From the NCBI GenBank assembly GCA_031278115.1, contig JAITKZ010000032.1:1-6982 (forward strand): a stretch of 6,982 bases of DNA, read 5' to 3'. Below are positions 6,488 to 6,982 of this stretch, in pieces. The notes under the pieces were generated by a model. The model ran no database searches and was not told the origin of the DNA. It saw only the letters and a list, made by a program, of their open reading frames with translations. Origin of the DNA: Endomicrobium sp. Its GTDB lineage: Bacteria > Elusimicrobiota > Endomicrobiia > Endomicrobiales > Endomicrobiaceae. The translations under genes were made by a program, and so were the position numbers. How positions within the stretch are numbered: the stretch's first letter is position 1; every line of letters begins with the position of its first letter.

Positions 6488-6733
6488 TTAAAATCCAAAT
6501 TTTTGCAAGCAGGGGGGAAAATCCTCTGTGCAATCTTCTAAAGCAGACTTGCTTGAAATATATCGTTCGCTCTTCTTTTCAGGTTTCGGCTGGTAAAAGT
6601 TTCAATCCTTTGCTCTTTGGCTGACAGTCGTAGCAGATATAGCAATTACTTGTTTTAATAACTCTCTGCTTATTCCAGCATAAATTATACCGATAGATAG
6701 GAATTTTAAAGTTTTATATATTAGATTTATCAT
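6488..6733 (-). pseudogene. Small membrane-anchored protein, interrupted by an in-frame TGA
   Basis: The ORF starts at ATG 6733-6731, which overlaps the TGA of the upstream small gene as ATGA, a classic translational-coupling arrangement. It reads MINLIYKTLKFLSIGIIYAG as a hydrophobic N-terminal segment (about 1-20), then RELLKQVIAISATTVSQRAKD, and meets TGA at 6604-6602 after 43 codons. The same frame then stays open for another 37 codons to TAA at 6490-6488. This part is polar and protein-like, with Lys/Glu/Ser and two Cys (NFYQPKPEKKSERY, then DCTEDFPPCLQKFGF). A TGG-to-TGA change would explain the break and give an 81-aa protein with one membrane anchor and a soluble tail. Alternatively the real product is the 43-aa peptide alone. 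I do not recognise the family. Continuation after TGA by chance is quite possible in so short a stretch. Confidence 0.42.
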
Positions 6734-6840
6734 GAAAGAAATTTAATCAATGAATATGCAATCAAAAATCCTAGCAAAGGAATTACAAGTGAAGATATAA
6801 GATACAACAATCCTTCAAAGAATTGATTACTTGTTAGCAA
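6730..6840 (-). CDS. Small hydrophobic peptide (36 aa, TTG start)
   Basis: The peptide reads from TTG at 6840-6838 with AAGAG (6854-6850) 9 nt upstream, and begins LLTSNQFFEG (Met at the start codon). It then consists of one long hydrophobic helix, from about GLLYLISSLVIPLLG to IAYSLIKF, ending at TGA 6732-6730. It is too short for family recognition. Its size and single transmembrane helix would fit a small membrane protein from a phage or conjugative element, a type I toxin-like peptide, or a small subunit of a membrane complex. None of these can be chosen from the sequence. It lies 32 nt after the stop of the upstream gene fragment and shares an ATGA overlap with the downstream ORF, which suggests a small-gene operon. 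The frame is closed by a stop just upstream (6855-6853), so no longer N-terminus exists. Confidence 0.42.
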   Translation of the reverse strand: MLTSNQFFEGLLYLISSLVIPLLGFLIAYSLIKFLS

Positions 6841-6872
6841 ATTAAAAAGCTCTTATAAGATAAATTTATTGT

Positions 6873-6982
6873 TTATAATAAATCGGAAGGCATTATTTCT
6901 ATACCGACAAAGGTTCCTGAAGATTGTTTAAAATTTTCTAAAAATTTTGCAAGATGTAATATTTTTTTTCTTTCGCCTTTGA
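6873..6982 (-). CDS. C-terminal end of an unidentified gene (runs in from the right edge)
   Basis: The last 35 codons of a leftward frame are visible, ending with two Leu codons and TAA at 6875-6873. The peptide (ERKKILHLAKFLENF, then SGTFVGIEIMPSDLL) looks like a folded soluble C-terminus: an amphipathic helix followed by a short strand. The other two minus-strand frames are closed here. An internal ATG at 6893 would leave only six codons, so the start must lie beyond the window. It appears to head the cluster of two small membrane ORFs that follow. I do not recognise it, and a chance open frame of this length in AT-rich DNA cannot be excluded. Confidence 0.45.
   Translation of the reverse strand, partial: KGERKKILHLAKFLENFKQSSGTFVGIEIMPSDLL

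Noticed and set aside
6506..6555. Hairpin CAAGCAGG / CTTGCTTG around a G6 run, considered as a structured RNA
   Set aside because: Eight pairs with one wobble enclosing a 34-nt interior with only one weak inner stem; it overlaps a possible coding frame and no promoter or terminator frames it.
6560..6604. Selenocysteine at the TGA
   Set aside because: No stable hairpin of the bacterial SECIS type lies just downstream of the TGA on the minus strand, and the residue context does not suggest a redox site.
6488..6733. Alternative genetic code (TGA read as Trp or Gly) to explain the in-frame TGA
   Set aside because: All Trp codons checked in the fusion enzyme and ATPase are TGG, and no long gene contains an internal TGA, which would be expected often in AT-rich DNA under code 4 or 25.
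1..6982. CRISPR array, tRNA, rRNA or insertion sequence
   Set aside because: No regularly spaced repeats, no cloverleaf-like sequence, no transposase motif and no flanking terminal inverted repeats were seen.

Overview
This is an AT-rich stretch of bacterial DNA. It uses the standard code: every Trp seen in the long genes is TGG and no long gene contains an internal TGA. Most of the larger genes have a clear Shine-Dalgarno sequence. The content is a defence or accessory island dominated by DNA restriction-modification (R-M) functions. Several reading frames are broken by single-base indels or a stop codon. That pattern, with the low GC, would suit a genome under reductive decay (host-associated lineages with decaying R-M genes, such as Endomicrobium-like Elusimicrobia, are one guess), but taxonomy cannot be fixed from this window.

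Left part (1-760, minus strand). The window opens inside the 5' end of a leftward DNA methyltransferase whose first 34 codons already contain a DPPY motif. To its right are a possible 46-aa ORF with its own AGGAG site and a 138-aa three-helix membrane protein driven by a good TTGACA promoter. The 107 bp between 761 and 867 separate these leftward genes from a rightward operon.

Centre (868-6246, plus strand). Four tightly packed genes form one operon with gaps of 35, 1 and 15 nt. (1) A half-size type I specificity (HsdS-like) protein is broken by one frameshift near 1099. (2) An 816-aa intact fusion carries an N-terminal DNA methyltransferase (DPFVGS and TDPPYGG motifs), a likely winged-helix linker and a C-terminal PD-(D/E)XK-type nuclease. 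(3) A second methyltransferase (DPFCGSG and TSPPY motifs) is frameshifted at a run of ten A's. (4) An intact 485-aa ABC/SMC-like AAA ATPase has a conserved-looking tail containing an R-x4-H motif reminiscent of HEPN RNases. Together they look like a two-methyltransferase R-M locus with a target-recognition partner and an associated, possibly abortive, ATPase effector.

Right part (6209-6982). A short unrecognised plus-strand ORF overlaps the end of the ATPase gene. Then a leftward cluster of small genes enters from the right edge: the 3' end of one gene, a 36-aa hydrophobic peptide from a TTG start, and a second hydrophobic ORF coupled to it by an ATGA overlap and interrupted by an in-frame TGA. 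None of these has a recognised function. No tRNA, rRNA, CRISPR array or insertion sequence was seen.
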